A DNA stretch of 5,331 nt from Candidatus Woesearchaeota archaeon (GCA_027371725.1 DAHXMN010000048.1:1-5331); one strand, 5' to 3'; positions 1 to 5,124 are shown, numbered from the stretch's first letter. Numbers and translations are program-made. The notes: a model not told the origin generated them from the sequence alone.

Positions 1-38
1 CTTCCGCGCGACCGCTCACCCTTAAGGACTGTGCCGGC

Positions 39-902
39 TCACTTCTTCTTGACGACGAAGAACGCGTGGTCCTTCTCGAAAGGATCCAGTTCGCGGTAGT
101 CCACGATGACGTAGCGCTTCGCCTCCTCGCCCGTCTCGAAGCCGCGCTTGATATCCTTGAAGATGTCCGCCGGGTACCTCGTCACGTCGATCGAGCGCGC
201 CTTCACCGCGAGGAGGCCGTACCCGCCCTGCTTGAGGAACCGGTCGCAGTTCCGCAGGAAGATGCCGACCTGGTCCTTCTGCGCGATGTCCTGATAGACG
301 ACATCCACGCCCTCAGCCGGGAGCTGCGCCGCGTACCCGTCCGGCTGCTTCGCGTCGCCGAGAATGGGGGCCATGTTCTCCCTGCTCTCGCAGACGAAGA
401 CGAGGTCGCGCACCACTCTCGGAGCGAAGTCGAGGCAGTAGACCTGCCCCTGCGGACCGATGATGTCCGAGACGTATGAGGGCGTGTACCCATGCGACGC
501 CCCGAGATAGAGGACGGCGCTTCCTTCCTTGAAGCCGGACTGCTGCAGCCCCTTCATGATGGCCGCGCCGAGCTTGCTCCGCTTCGGGTCGAGGACCCGC
601 CATTCGCCTTGCTCGTCGGTGTATCGTTCCTCATACTCGAAGGAGATCGTTCCCGGGACGAGGTTTTTCGTCAGGATGCGCGGCCGCCTGCCGTCGAGGA
701 CGCGGATGCCGGGGAGGGTGTGCGAGAGCTTGATTTCCTCCGCGGGCCGCTGATATCCTGCGGGTTGCCGGTAGCCGTTCGGCCGCTGGCCCGCGCGGTA
801 GCTCGGGCGTCCGCCGTCCTGTCTGGGGCGCGGCCCGTCACGGTTCGCGTAGCGCGGATCGCGGTCGTTCCGCCTGGCGCTCCGGTTCGGTTGGTGGCTC
901 AT
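39..902 (-). CDS. flpA: Fibrillarin-like rRNA/tRNA 2'-O-methyltransferase with an N-terminal Arg/Pro/Gly-rich extension
   Basis: This is the 287-residue catalytic subunit of the archaeal box C/D sRNP, which transfers a methyl group from SAM to the ribose 2'-OH of rRNA (and tRNA) at guide-selected sites. The fibrillarin fold starts near residue 55. The SAM motif VLYLGASHGYT is at 130-140, YQDIAQ at 203-208 (D205), KARSID at 234-239 and EKDH at 276-279. KRSK at 107-110 is also conserved, so the usual K-D-K-H active-site residues appear present. Archaeal homologues are usually about 230 residues. The excess is residues 1-54, a low-complexity segment with 13 Arg, 8 Pro and 6 Gly in its first 53 residues. 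No methionine occurs between residue 1 and 116, and the start overlaps the upstream membrane-protein stop by four bases (ATGA). Both facts support this start and imply translational coupling. It is the last gene of the nop5 operon visible here. Confidence 0.95.
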   Translation of the reverse strand: MSHQPNRSARRNDRDPRYANRDGPRPRQDGGRPSYRAGQRPNGYRQPAGYQRPAEEIKLSHTLPGIRVLDGRRPRILTKNLVPGTISFEYEERYTDEQGEWRVLDPKRSKLGAAIMKGLQQSGFKEGSAVLYLGASHGYTPSYVSDIIGPQGQVYCLDFAPRVVRDLVFVCESRENMAPILGDAKQPDGYAAQLPAEGVDVVYQDIAQKDQVGIFLRNCDRFLKQGGYGLLAVKARSIDVTRYPADIFKDIKRGFETGEEAKRYVIVDYRELDPFEKDHAFFVVKKK

Positions 903-1303
903 AGTCCGATCAGCCTCAGGAACGTGATGCGTTGGAGGAAGAACGCGTACAGCACGGCCGCCGCGGCGAGGGCCGCCTGCGTGAGGGTCGCCTGTCCGAG
1001 GCCGTGGAGGAGGAACGCCGCCGTCAAGACCACCATGCCGAGGAAGAGCCGGAACGAGGTCTTCTCGAGATACTCCCTGACGATGCCCCGCTTCAGCTTC
1101 CCCATGATGAGGAGGACGACGACGTAGGTGAGGAGCGAGGCGGTGATGACCCAGGAATAGAAGTTCCCGTTCTCCGCGTTGGCGAGGAAGACCGGGATCA
1201 GGACGATGGCGATGACCGTGACGACGATCGCCTGCCAGATGCCGTAGGCGACCGTGAAGCCCTTCTTGACGCGCTTGAGGATACGCTTCTTTTTCTCGCT
1301 CAT
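899..1303 (-). CDS. Small four-helix membrane protein of unknown function within the nop5-flpA operon
   Basis: I do not recognise this 134-residue protein. It begins with a very basic stretch (MSEKKKRILKRVKK), followed by four hydrophobic segments at about 22-41, 49-68, 84-101 and 107-124. Short basic loops (KLKRG near 69-73, RITFLR near 125-130) suggest cytoplasmic sides. The ATG at 1303 is preferred over an in-frame TTG at 1324. A strong Shine-Dalgarno sequence (GGGAGAGG) overlaps the nop5 stop codon and sits seven bases upstream of the ATG. The gene follows nop5 after 14 bases, and its stop overlaps the flpA ATG. It is therefore almost certainly co-transcribed with the C/D sRNP protein genes. 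Whether it has a related function or is only an operon passenger cannot be told from sequence. Confidence is high that it is a real membrane protein and low on its role. Confidence 0.85.
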   Translation of the reverse strand: MSEKKKRILKRVKKGFTVAYGIWQAIVVTVIAIVLIPVFLANAENGNFYSWVITASLLTYVVVLLIMGKLKRGIVREYLEKTSFRLFLGMVVLTAAFLLHGLGQATLTQAALAAAAVLYAFFLQRITFLRLIGL

Positions 1304-1310
1304 GTTGCTT

Positions 1311-1318
1311 CCTCTCCC
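1311..1318 (-). promoter_or_regulatory. Shine-Dalgarno site of the membrane-protein gene
   Basis: The minus strand reads GGGAGAGG, then AAGCAAC, then ATG at 1303. The site overlaps the nop5 TAG stop (1318-1320). It decides the start of the membrane protein against the in-frame TTG at 1324. It also shows that internal operon genes here use SD-led initiation, while the first gene is probably leaderless. Confidence 0.75.
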
Positions 1319-2037
1319 TACCAATCCGTGAACTTCTTAGCGAGCAGCTGCTTGTACTCTTGCGCCTTCAGCTCCCCCTTGAAGAGGTCGAGCCGGGCGC
1401 AGAGGCTCAGTTTGTCCGCGAGGCCGCGAGCGGCCTTGCCGCGCTCCCGCGGACCGGTTTTCTGGACGAGGGGGTGGTTGAACAGGATGCCGTACTTCGG
1501 CGCCTTGTGGCTCCGGTCCTTGAGATGGCGGAACAGCGCGGTCTCCGCGCCGTAGAGCTGGAGCGTGCTGCTCGGCACCGTCGCCAGGCGCTGGAGCGAG
1601 CCGGCGTGGCTCAGCAACTGGGCCGCTATTCTGCTGCCGGCGAGGAGCGAGAGGTTGGGGCAATGCGCTTGCATCTTCGCCTCGACGTAAGCGGCGAGCG
1701 CGTCCCGTTCCGCGGTAAGGGTTCGTAACGTGGCGAGGTAGCCGTCCATCGTCGCCTTGTCCTCGGCTGTGAGCGAGCCGCCCATCGTCTCCTTCGACCG
1801 CTTGTCCTCCGTGCTGGCTGCGAGGAACGCGTCGTGGTCCTTCGTCGCCTTCTCGGTCTCCGGGTCGTACGCGGCGTACCACTCCCTGCCTTTCTTGACG
1901 AGGCCGTTCGCCGCCCGTTCGAGCTGGTCGAGGGTCGTCACGGCCTGGATGATCAGCGTGTCCTCCCCGACAGCAGTTGCGACCTTGCGTCGCGTCTCCG
2001 CGAGGAGCGCCTTCCGCGCGTCCTGGAACGTTGCCAT
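1318..2037 (-). CDS. nop5: Nop5 (Nop56/58-family) box C/D sRNP core protein, short form
   Basis: This 239-residue protein is the scaffold of the C/D sRNP. Its Nop domain binds the L7Ae-guide RNA complex, its coiled coil dimerises, and in most archaea an N-terminal domain holds fibrillarin. Visible here are the coiled-coil region beginning with DTLIIQAVTTLDQLE (26-40) and REWY (51-54), and the Nop domain at about 126-222. The Nop domain contains LAGSRIAAQLLSHAGSLQRLA, GAETALFRHLK (163-173), GILFNHP (183-189) and RGKAARGLADKL (199-210). Many archaeal homologues are about 370-420 residues. Here only about 25 residues precede the coiled coil, so the N-terminal fibrillarin-binding domain is missing or vestigial. 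The frame stays open to 2241, but the TATA box at 2061-2068 lies 27 bases upstream of the ATG at 2037. The upstream translation is also unlike Nop5 and overlaps a structured region. The start at 2037 with a leaderless mRNA is therefore preferred. Confidence 0.9.
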   Translation of the reverse strand: MATFQDARKALLAETRRKVATAVGEDTLIIQAVTTLDQLERAANGLVKKGREWYAAYDPETEKATKDHDAFLAASTEDKRSKETMGGSLTAEDKATMDGYLATLRTLTAERDALAAYVEAKMQAHCPNLSLLAGSRIAAQLLSHAGSLQRLATVPSSTLQLYGAETALFRHLKDRSHKAPKYGILFNHPLVQKTGPRERGKAARGLADKLSLCARLDLFKGELKAQEYKQLLAKKFTDW

Positions 2038-2060
2038 GCCCCTGGCGATTCTCGCTTTGC

Positions 2061-2068
2061 TTATAAAG
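2061..2068 (-). promoter_or_regulatory. TATA box of the nop5-membrane protein-flpA operon
   Basis: The minus strand reads CTTTATAA, preceded by a purine-rich BRE-like GAAAG. Its centre is about 27 bases from the nop5 ATG, so transcription should begin at or next to the start codon (leaderless). The element is nearly palindromic and could also fire rightward, giving a plus-strand start near 2091. Confidence 0.7.
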
Positions 2069-2124
2069 ACTTTCACGGCGGCCGCCTTCATCAACGCCGT
2101 CTGCAACGTCGTGGTCATCGTCCT

Positions 2125-2318
2125 CGTTCGCAACTTCATCGTCGCCGCGGTCGCCTCGGCTCCTGCGCACGGGTTCTCACGAACCCTTTGCGCCTCGGCA
2201 CAAGACCAGGGCGCGAACATGGCCGGGTGGTTCGAGGCCATGGTCGTGAGCGCCCGACGATCGCTCCCGAGCCGAGCGAGGATTACTAGGCTGCGACGAT
2301 GGCGGATAGCTGCGAACG
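2125..2318. ncRNA. Candidate structured RNA, family unknown, strand undetermined
   Basis: No credible protein lies between the nop5 promoter and the lipoprotein gene. The segment instead shows a nested fold: CGTTCGCA 2125-2132 pairs with 2311-2318 (8 bp), CATCGTCGC 2137-2145 with 2293-2301 (9 bp), and 2152-2162 with 2269-2278 (10 bp plus a bulged C2154). Inside are two hairpins. The first is 2165-2193, with GGGTTC/GAACCC and GCGCA/TGCGC arms. The second is 2209-2255, with GGGCGC/GCGCCC and CATGGCC/GGCCATG arms. This branched rod resembles a stable RNA. The minus strand gives a GUGA (GNRA) tetraloop in the first hairpin, and the TATA at 2339-2346 would place a minus-strand start near 2316. The plus strand gives tandem G-A juxtapositions (kink-turn-like) in the second hairpin. 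I could not find RNase P or SRP signature sequences. Confidence 0.6.
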
Positions 2319-2338
2319 CACTTGCAAGAATGAGAATG

Positions 2339-2347
2339 TATTTATAG
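2339..2347 (+). promoter_or_regulatory. TATA box of the lipoprotein gene, possibly bidirectional
   Basis: TATTTATAG follows the purine-rich GAGAATG. A start about 26 bases downstream (near 2369) would leave a leader of about 37 nt carrying the Shine-Dalgarno site. The reverse complement, CTATAAATA, could also drive the minus-strand candidate RNA, whose 5' end would then be near 2316. Confidence 0.5.
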
Positions 2348-2405
2348 TCAGAAGAATTAATGAAGGGAGTACGAACGATCCGAGAAGATAGTCAGGGTGA
2401 GTACC

Positions 2406-3053
2406 ATGAAGGCCATCATGACGATTACGATCATCGCACTGCTCCTCGTCGGGGCGTGCGCGACCGAACGGACGACGACGGACAGCACGACGCCGCCAAT
2501 CGTCGGCGGGGACCGGGACGCGCACGGCTGCATCCCGAGCGCCGGCTACACCTGGTGCGACACGAAGCAGAAGTGCCTCCGGCAGTGGGAGGAGCCGTGC
2601 AACGACACGACGCAGAACGCCACCGGCCTCGCGAACCCCGCCTCCGTGAACTGCGTCGACCAGGGCGGCTCGCTCGAGATCAGGGACACGCCGCAGGGAC
2701 AGGTCGGCGTCTGCCACGTCAACGGCATGGAGTGCGACGAGTGGGCGCTCTTCCGCGGCGAGGGCTGCGTCGCGCCGAACGCGACGACGGGAGACGGGGC
2801 CGCTCCGGGAGACGGGCCGGCCGGCTTCGTCGCCTGCACGCCGGAGCAGCGCAACGTCAGCGCGTGCACGATGGACTACACGCCGGTCTGCGCGCAGGTC
2901 GACAACGGGATCAGGTGCATCAGGGCACCGTGCCCGAGCACGGGGAACAAGACCTACAGCAACGCGTGCGGCGCGTGCAGCGACCCGAACGTGTACGGCT
3001 ACACGCCGGGCGAGTGCCCTGTGGAGACGACGGGCGGCTTCAACGCGAGCTAG
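2406..3053 (+). CDS. Secreted cysteine-rich lipoprotein with DUF333 and Kazal-like domains
   Basis: This 215-residue protein begins with a hydrophobic signal (MKAIMTITIIALLLVGAC) ending in a lipobox-like VGAC, so C18 is the likely lipidated residue. A Thr-rich linker follows. Residues 41-65 form a small module with four cysteines (GCIPSAGYTWC...KC...EEPC). A DUF333 domain (putative hemolysin family) spans about 74-121 (LANPASVNCVDQGGSLEIR ... CDEWALFRGEGC). A Gly/Ala/Pro linker leads to a Kazal-like region at 144-204 (YTPVCAQVDNG, TYSNACGAC, GYTPGEC). Besides C18 there are 16 cysteines, consistent with eight disulfides outside the cell. Six N-glycosylation sequons (N66, N71, N125, N150, N181, N213) fit a surface protein. 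The ATG at 2406 is preferred over a GTG at 2397 because AGGGTGA lies five bases before it. A role in protease inhibition or contact with another cell is inference. Confidence 0.88.
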   Translation: MKAIMTITIIALLLVGACATERTTTDSTTPPIVGGDRDAHGCIPSAGYTWCDTKQKCLRQWEEPCNDTTQNATGLANPASVNCVDQGGSLEIRDTPQGQVGVCHVNGMECDEWALFRGEGCVAPNATTGDGAAPGDGPAGFVACTPEQRNVSACTMDYTPVCAQVDNGIRCIRAPCPSTGNKTYSNACGACSDPNVYGYTPGECPVETTGGFNAS

Positions 3054-3059
3054 AAACCA

Positions 3060-3069
3060 TTTTTTTCTT
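3060..3069 (+). terminator. T-run terminator after the lipoprotein gene
   Basis: Seven Ts followed by CTTC begin six bases after the lipoprotein stop codon. In archaea a U-run alone is enough to terminate transcription. It separates the lipoprotein from the independently promoted gene at 3126. Confidence 0.6.
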
Positions 3070-3094
3070 CTCGGGCCGCGTCGACCGGAAAAAA

Positions 3095-3102
3095 CATATA
3101 AA
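3095..3102 (+). promoter_or_regulatory. TATA box of the 82-residue acidic protein gene
   Basis: CATATAAA follows the A-rich BRE-like GGAAAAAA and is centred about 27 bases before the ATG at 3126. This predicts a leaderless or nearly leaderless transcript. A purine run (GGGGGAG, 3115-3121) near the start resembles a Shine-Dalgarno site but would not be transcribed from this box. Confidence 0.65.
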
Positions 3103-3125
3103 CGAAGAGGTCCTGGGGGAGAACG

Positions 3126-3374
3126 ATGAACAGCCTCACGTCCTTGTTGGGCATGGTCTGCACCGAAGCGATAGGAGACGGGCTGCCGACGGACCATTAT
3201 TTCGACGAGATGAAAGATCCGAATTATGATAGGAAAATCCCGGATTATGATGTGCACATGAGCGCCGGAATAGAACCTCCGGCGAAAGGATCCGCAGAAC
3301 CGGAGCTGCCGCCGATACACTTCCGGCTCGAACTCATCGAAGGAGAGGACGGGAAGCTCTACTGGGTCGAGTGA
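3126..3374 (+). CDS. Small acidic protein of unknown function
   Basis: I do not recognise this 82-residue protein. It is acidic (about 17 Asp/Glu against 6 Lys/Arg) and rich in Pro and Tyr. The middle section (residues 20-45, PTDHYFDEMKDPNYDRKIPD and following) looks disordered, and the end (HFRLELIEGEDGKLYWVE) could form a beta hairpin. There is one cysteine, no transmembrane segment and no signal peptide. The start is supported by a TATA box at the spacing seen for other genes in this window. The gene is convergent with aRF1, with only 24 bases between the two stop codons and no clear terminator. Its middle codons are more AT-rich than the neighbouring genes. A small cytoplasmic or nucleic-acid-associated adaptor is possible but unsupported. 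Confidence 0.65.
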   Translation: MNSLTSLLGMVCTEAIGDGLPTDHYFDEMKDPNYDRKIPDYDVHMSAGIEPPAKGSAEPELPPIHFRLELIEGEDGKLYWVE

Positions 3375-3398
3375 TTGCGCAGGTTTCTAAGAAGACTC

Positions 3399-4514
3399 CT
3401 AGAACATGACCGGATACCGGAGTATCGCGGCGTACTTGCCCATGTCGCGGAGCTGGACGCCTTCTCTCGTCTCCGTGCTGACGAGCCGGACTTCCGAGCC
3501 GAGCTTCTTCGCGGCTTCCTCGAACTCCTCGATCGCCTCGTCCGGCAGCTCCTCCGAGAGCAGGACGACGTCCGCCGCGCCCATCTGGACGCACTGCATC
3601 ACGTGGTCTCGGCCATAAGCGGCGAGTCCGGTGTCCTTGCTCAGCGCGTAGAAGAACTTCTGCATGATCTTCTTCTCGTCCGCGACTTCCTCCGCGACGA
3701 GGATATCTTCCGATTTCTCGAGCAGCTCCTGGAGGCCGAACTCGCCCGTGTAGCTCAGGTCCTTCGTGCCGATGATCTTCTTCTTGACGTCGCCCGTCAC
3801 GTACTCGTGGTTCATGAAGTCGTTGACGGTCGTGCCGGGACCGCCGACGATGATGCCTTTGAGGTTGGCCATCATGAGGAACTCCTCCTTCATGTAGTCG
3901 GCGACCTTCTTGTAGTGCTCCTTGGTGGCGCCTTCGCGGAGCCAGGCGAAACGGACGCTCGACTGTCCGCCGGCGCGCATCTTCCCCGGCACTTCGGAGT
4001 GCGTCTTCCGGATCGGGACGATCGTCTTCCCCTTGAGGAGGCCGATCATCGCGTCCCTCCGGTCCATCACGACGAGGCCGTAGATCGACTCGTCGGCGAG
4101 CATGGTCTGGAGCGGCTCGAGGACGAAGTCCTTGTCGCACCGGTAGAGCCGCTGCCGCATCGGGATGGGCGGCTCCATCGACCAGACGCGCACGTCCGAC
4201 TGGCCTTCGCGCTCGGCGACGTTGCCGCTGAACGCGGCCAGGCCGTTCCCGGGCGTCCGGCCGACGCCCTTGAGGTGCTGGATCATCCGCTCGAGCGCGT
4301 CCTGGACGTTCGTCTTCGTGGATTTCGACTTGATGTTGCCCGCCGTCCCCTGCTCCTGCTGGAGGTGGTTGATGATCGCGTTGAGGTCGTAGCCCGCCGG
4401 GACGTAGACCGTGACGAGCTCGGTGTGCCTTCCCTTGTGGCGCTCGAGCTCTTTCAGGAAGTGCTTGAGGTGGAACCGTTCCACCGCGTCGAGCTTGCGC
4501 ACGGTTTCGGCCAT
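3399..4514 (-). CDS. prf1: Peptide chain release factor subunit 1 (aRF1)
   Basis: This 371-residue class-1 release factor recognises all three stop codons in the ribosomal A site and triggers peptidyl-tRNA hydrolysis, working with a GTPase partner and then ABCE1. The stop-codon domain carries NIKS (60-63) and Y124-x-C126-xxx-F130. The middle domain has the catalytic GGQ loop, PGKMRAGGQSSVRF (176-189). The C-terminal domain includes GIIVGGPGTTVNDF (220-233) and ends with the family-typical STETREGVQL...AAILRYPV. Archaeal aRF1 is usually about 410-425 residues. The shortfall lies after VVLLSEELP (316-324), where a Cys-containing minidomain usually sits. Here it is absent and the protein goes straight into DEAIEEFEEAAKKLGSEV. 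The ATG is preceded by a BRE/TATA at leaderless spacing. Confidence 0.96.
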   Translation of the reverse strand: MAETVRKLDAVERFHLKHFLKELERHKGRHTELVTVYVPAGYDLNAIINHLQQEQGTAGNIKSKSTKTNVQDALERMIQHLKGVGRTPGNGLAAFSGNVAEREGQSDVRVWSMEPPIPMRQRLYRCDKDFVLEPLQTMLADESIYGLVVMDRRDAMIGLLKGKTIVPIRKTHSEVPGKMRAGGQSSVRFAWLREGATKEHYKKVADYMKEEFLMMANLKGIIVGGPGTTVNDFMNHEYVTGDVKKKIIGTKDLSYTGEFGLQELLEKSEDILVAEEVADEKKIMQKFFYALSKDTGLAAYGRDHVMQCVQMGAADVVLLSEELPDEAIEEFEEAAKKLGSEVRLVSTETREGVQLRDMGKYAAILRYPVMF

Positions 4515-4536
4515 GCGTCTCCGTGTTCCGGGGACG

Positions 4537-4544
4537 TATAAAAA
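4537..4544 (-). promoter_or_regulatory. TATA box of aRF1, possibly shared with a divergent RNA
   Basis: The minus strand reads TTTTTATA, preceded by a BRE-like CCAAACC. Its centre is about 26.5 bases from the aRF1 ATG, so a leaderless mRNA is likely. The plus strand reads TATAAAAA. Used in that direction it would start transcription near 4567, exactly where the closing helix of the candidate RNA begins, although the plus-strand BRE is weak. Confidence 0.72.
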
Positions 4545-4566
4545 GGTTTGGAGGGAGGAGGTTACG

Positions 4567-4841
4567 TCGACGTCGTCATGGCTACCGCCTTGGAACAGAA
4601 CCAGAAATCGCGCCGATTGGTGCAGGCGCGATTTCGCAAGGCCCCGGATCGGACGGTAGGTTCCGGCTCTGTAGAGGCGGAACCCAGGAACGTAGTGACT
4701 GGGACTCCGCTTCGAAGAAGCGGGGGATCAGGAGCCGCAGCGGCTGAGGACGGAATCTCCGCGGCAGCCATGATGCCGAAGAAAGAAAGGGGTGTGCTCG
4801 GGCGAGTACCACCGAGATGAGCGGTAGGCCGCGACGGACGA
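4567..4841 (+). ncRNA. Candidate structured RNA of about 275 nt, family unknown
   Basis: The ends pair across the whole element: TCG 4567-4569 with 4839-4841, CGTCG 4571-4575 with 4832-4836, and GGCTACCGC 4580-4588 with 4821-4830 (9 bp, one bulge). Local stems follow in order: CTTG/CAAG 4589-4592/4637-4640, a perfect 11-bp stem 4604-4614/4625-4635, GGTTCCG/CGGAACC 4659-4665/4678-4684 with an inner CTC/GAG, CCCAG/CTGGG 4683-4687/4699-4703, a 9-bp stem 4705-4713/4717-4725, 4733-4737/4741-4745, CGGCA/TGCCG 4762-4766/4774-4778, and 4791-4799/4804-4813. Several G-T pairs (4706/4724, 4796/4807) form only if the plus strand is transcribed. A TATA at 4537-4544 places a plus start at about 4567. Translations here look unlike protein. 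I do not see the conserved RNase P or SRP sequence blocks, so identity is open. The 3' end is uncertain because 4830-4836 can also pair with 4879-4885. Confidence 0.6.
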
Positions 4842-4858
4842 GTTGTTGGGGGTTATGC

Positions 4859-4963
4859 TCAGAACTTAGTGTCTGAATCGTCGCGTACGGTCGTGCCGCC
4901 ACCTTGTCTGTGGTCGCCCGAGCACCGGGTGAATGTGAACGCTGTCGAGGTGGAGGCAGTCAT
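4859..4963 (-). CDS. Possible 34-residue ORF coupled to the AbrB gene
   Basis: The ATG at 4963 overlaps the AbrB stop (ATGA), and a strong purine run (GAGGAGG, 4971-4977) lies seven bases upstream, so translational coupling is possible. The product (MTASTSTAFTFTRC...) is short, rich in Thr and Ser, and has no recognisable domain. It does not resemble the start of a PIN-domain toxin, the usual partner of AbrB-type antitoxins. The Shine-Dalgarno-like run is also just the Glu codons at the end of the AbrB gene, so this could be chance. Confidence 0.25.
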   Translation of the reverse strand: MTASTSTAFTFTRCSGDHRQGGGTTVRDDSDTKF

Positions 4964-5124
4964 CGTTTCGCCTCCTCTTCCGTGATGGCTTCGATGATGA
5001 AGCTGGCCTGGCTGTGGTCCTTGAACCGGACGATGGTGCCTTTCTTCCATCCTTTGAATTCAGCGAGCTTCTTCGGCACGGTCAGGATGAGCTGGCCGTT
5101 GGGGAGCTGCTGGATCTTCACCAT
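4960..5124 (-). CDS. AbrB/SpoVT-type small DNA-binding protein
   Basis: This 54-residue protein matches the swapped-hairpin AbrB fold typical of archaeal transcription regulators and antitoxins. Its core is QQLPNGQLILTVPKKLAEFK followed by GWKKGTIVRFKD (residues 5-36), the family pattern of a Pro-x-Gly-Q strand, the VPK turn and the GWxKG-x-x-V-x-F strand. The C-terminus (SFIIEAITEEEAKR) is a short strand plus an acidic tail. Such proteins dimerise and bind AT-rich promoter DNA. The ATG at 5124 has a TATA box centred 26.5 bases upstream, so the mRNA is probably leaderless. The neighbouring AT-rich stretch with inverted repeats is a natural place for autoregulation. It may be a stand-alone regulator or an antitoxin. 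No toxin gene is visible. Confidence 0.87.
   Translation of the reverse strand: MVKIQQLPNGQLILTVPKKLAEFKGWKKGTIVRFKDHSQASFIIEAITEEEAKR

Noticed and set aside
1..38. Possible GTG start at 19 on the minus strand for a gene after flpA
   Set aside because: Only six codons before the window edge and no convincing RBS or promoter.
1304..1324. TTG start at 1324 for the membrane protein
   Set aside because: A Shine-Dalgarno site lies within this stretch at the right distance from the ATG at 1303.
2038..2241. Extension of the nop5 frame to an ATG at 2241 (307 residues)
   Set aside because: The extra 68 residues do not resemble a Nop5 N-terminal domain, contain the TATA box of the operon, and overlap the helices of a candidate RNA. 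The ATG at 2037 fits leaderless spacing.
2225..2242. tRNA-like T-arm (GGTTCGAGGCC)
   Set aside because: No matching T stem, acceptor stem or anticodon arm. It is the loop and one arm of a hairpin.
2212..2249. Kink-turn in the second hairpin of the 2125-2318 RNA
   Set aside because: G-A juxtapositions are present on the plus strand, but the bulge is longer than the standard three bases and pairing there is ambiguous, so I do not list it as a site.
2286..3320. Long minus-strand frame opposite the lipoprotein gene
   Set aside because: An Arg-rich shadow of a GC-rich gene. The plus strand has signal peptide, domain motifs and an RBS.
4567..4841. Identification of this element as RNase P RNA or SRP RNA
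   Set aside because: I could not find the RNase P P4-forming blocks (GGAAAGTC-like and ACAGAA-GGCTT-like in proper order) or the SRP GGAAG/AGCA helix-8 signature. ACAGAA at 4596 is near the wrong end. A model search could overturn this.
4548..4902. Open frames on both strands upstream of aRF1 (up to about 106 codons)
   Set aside because: Low-complexity, Arg/Ser/Ala-rich products with no domain and no promoter or RBS support. The DNA is better explained by RNA-type inverted repeats.
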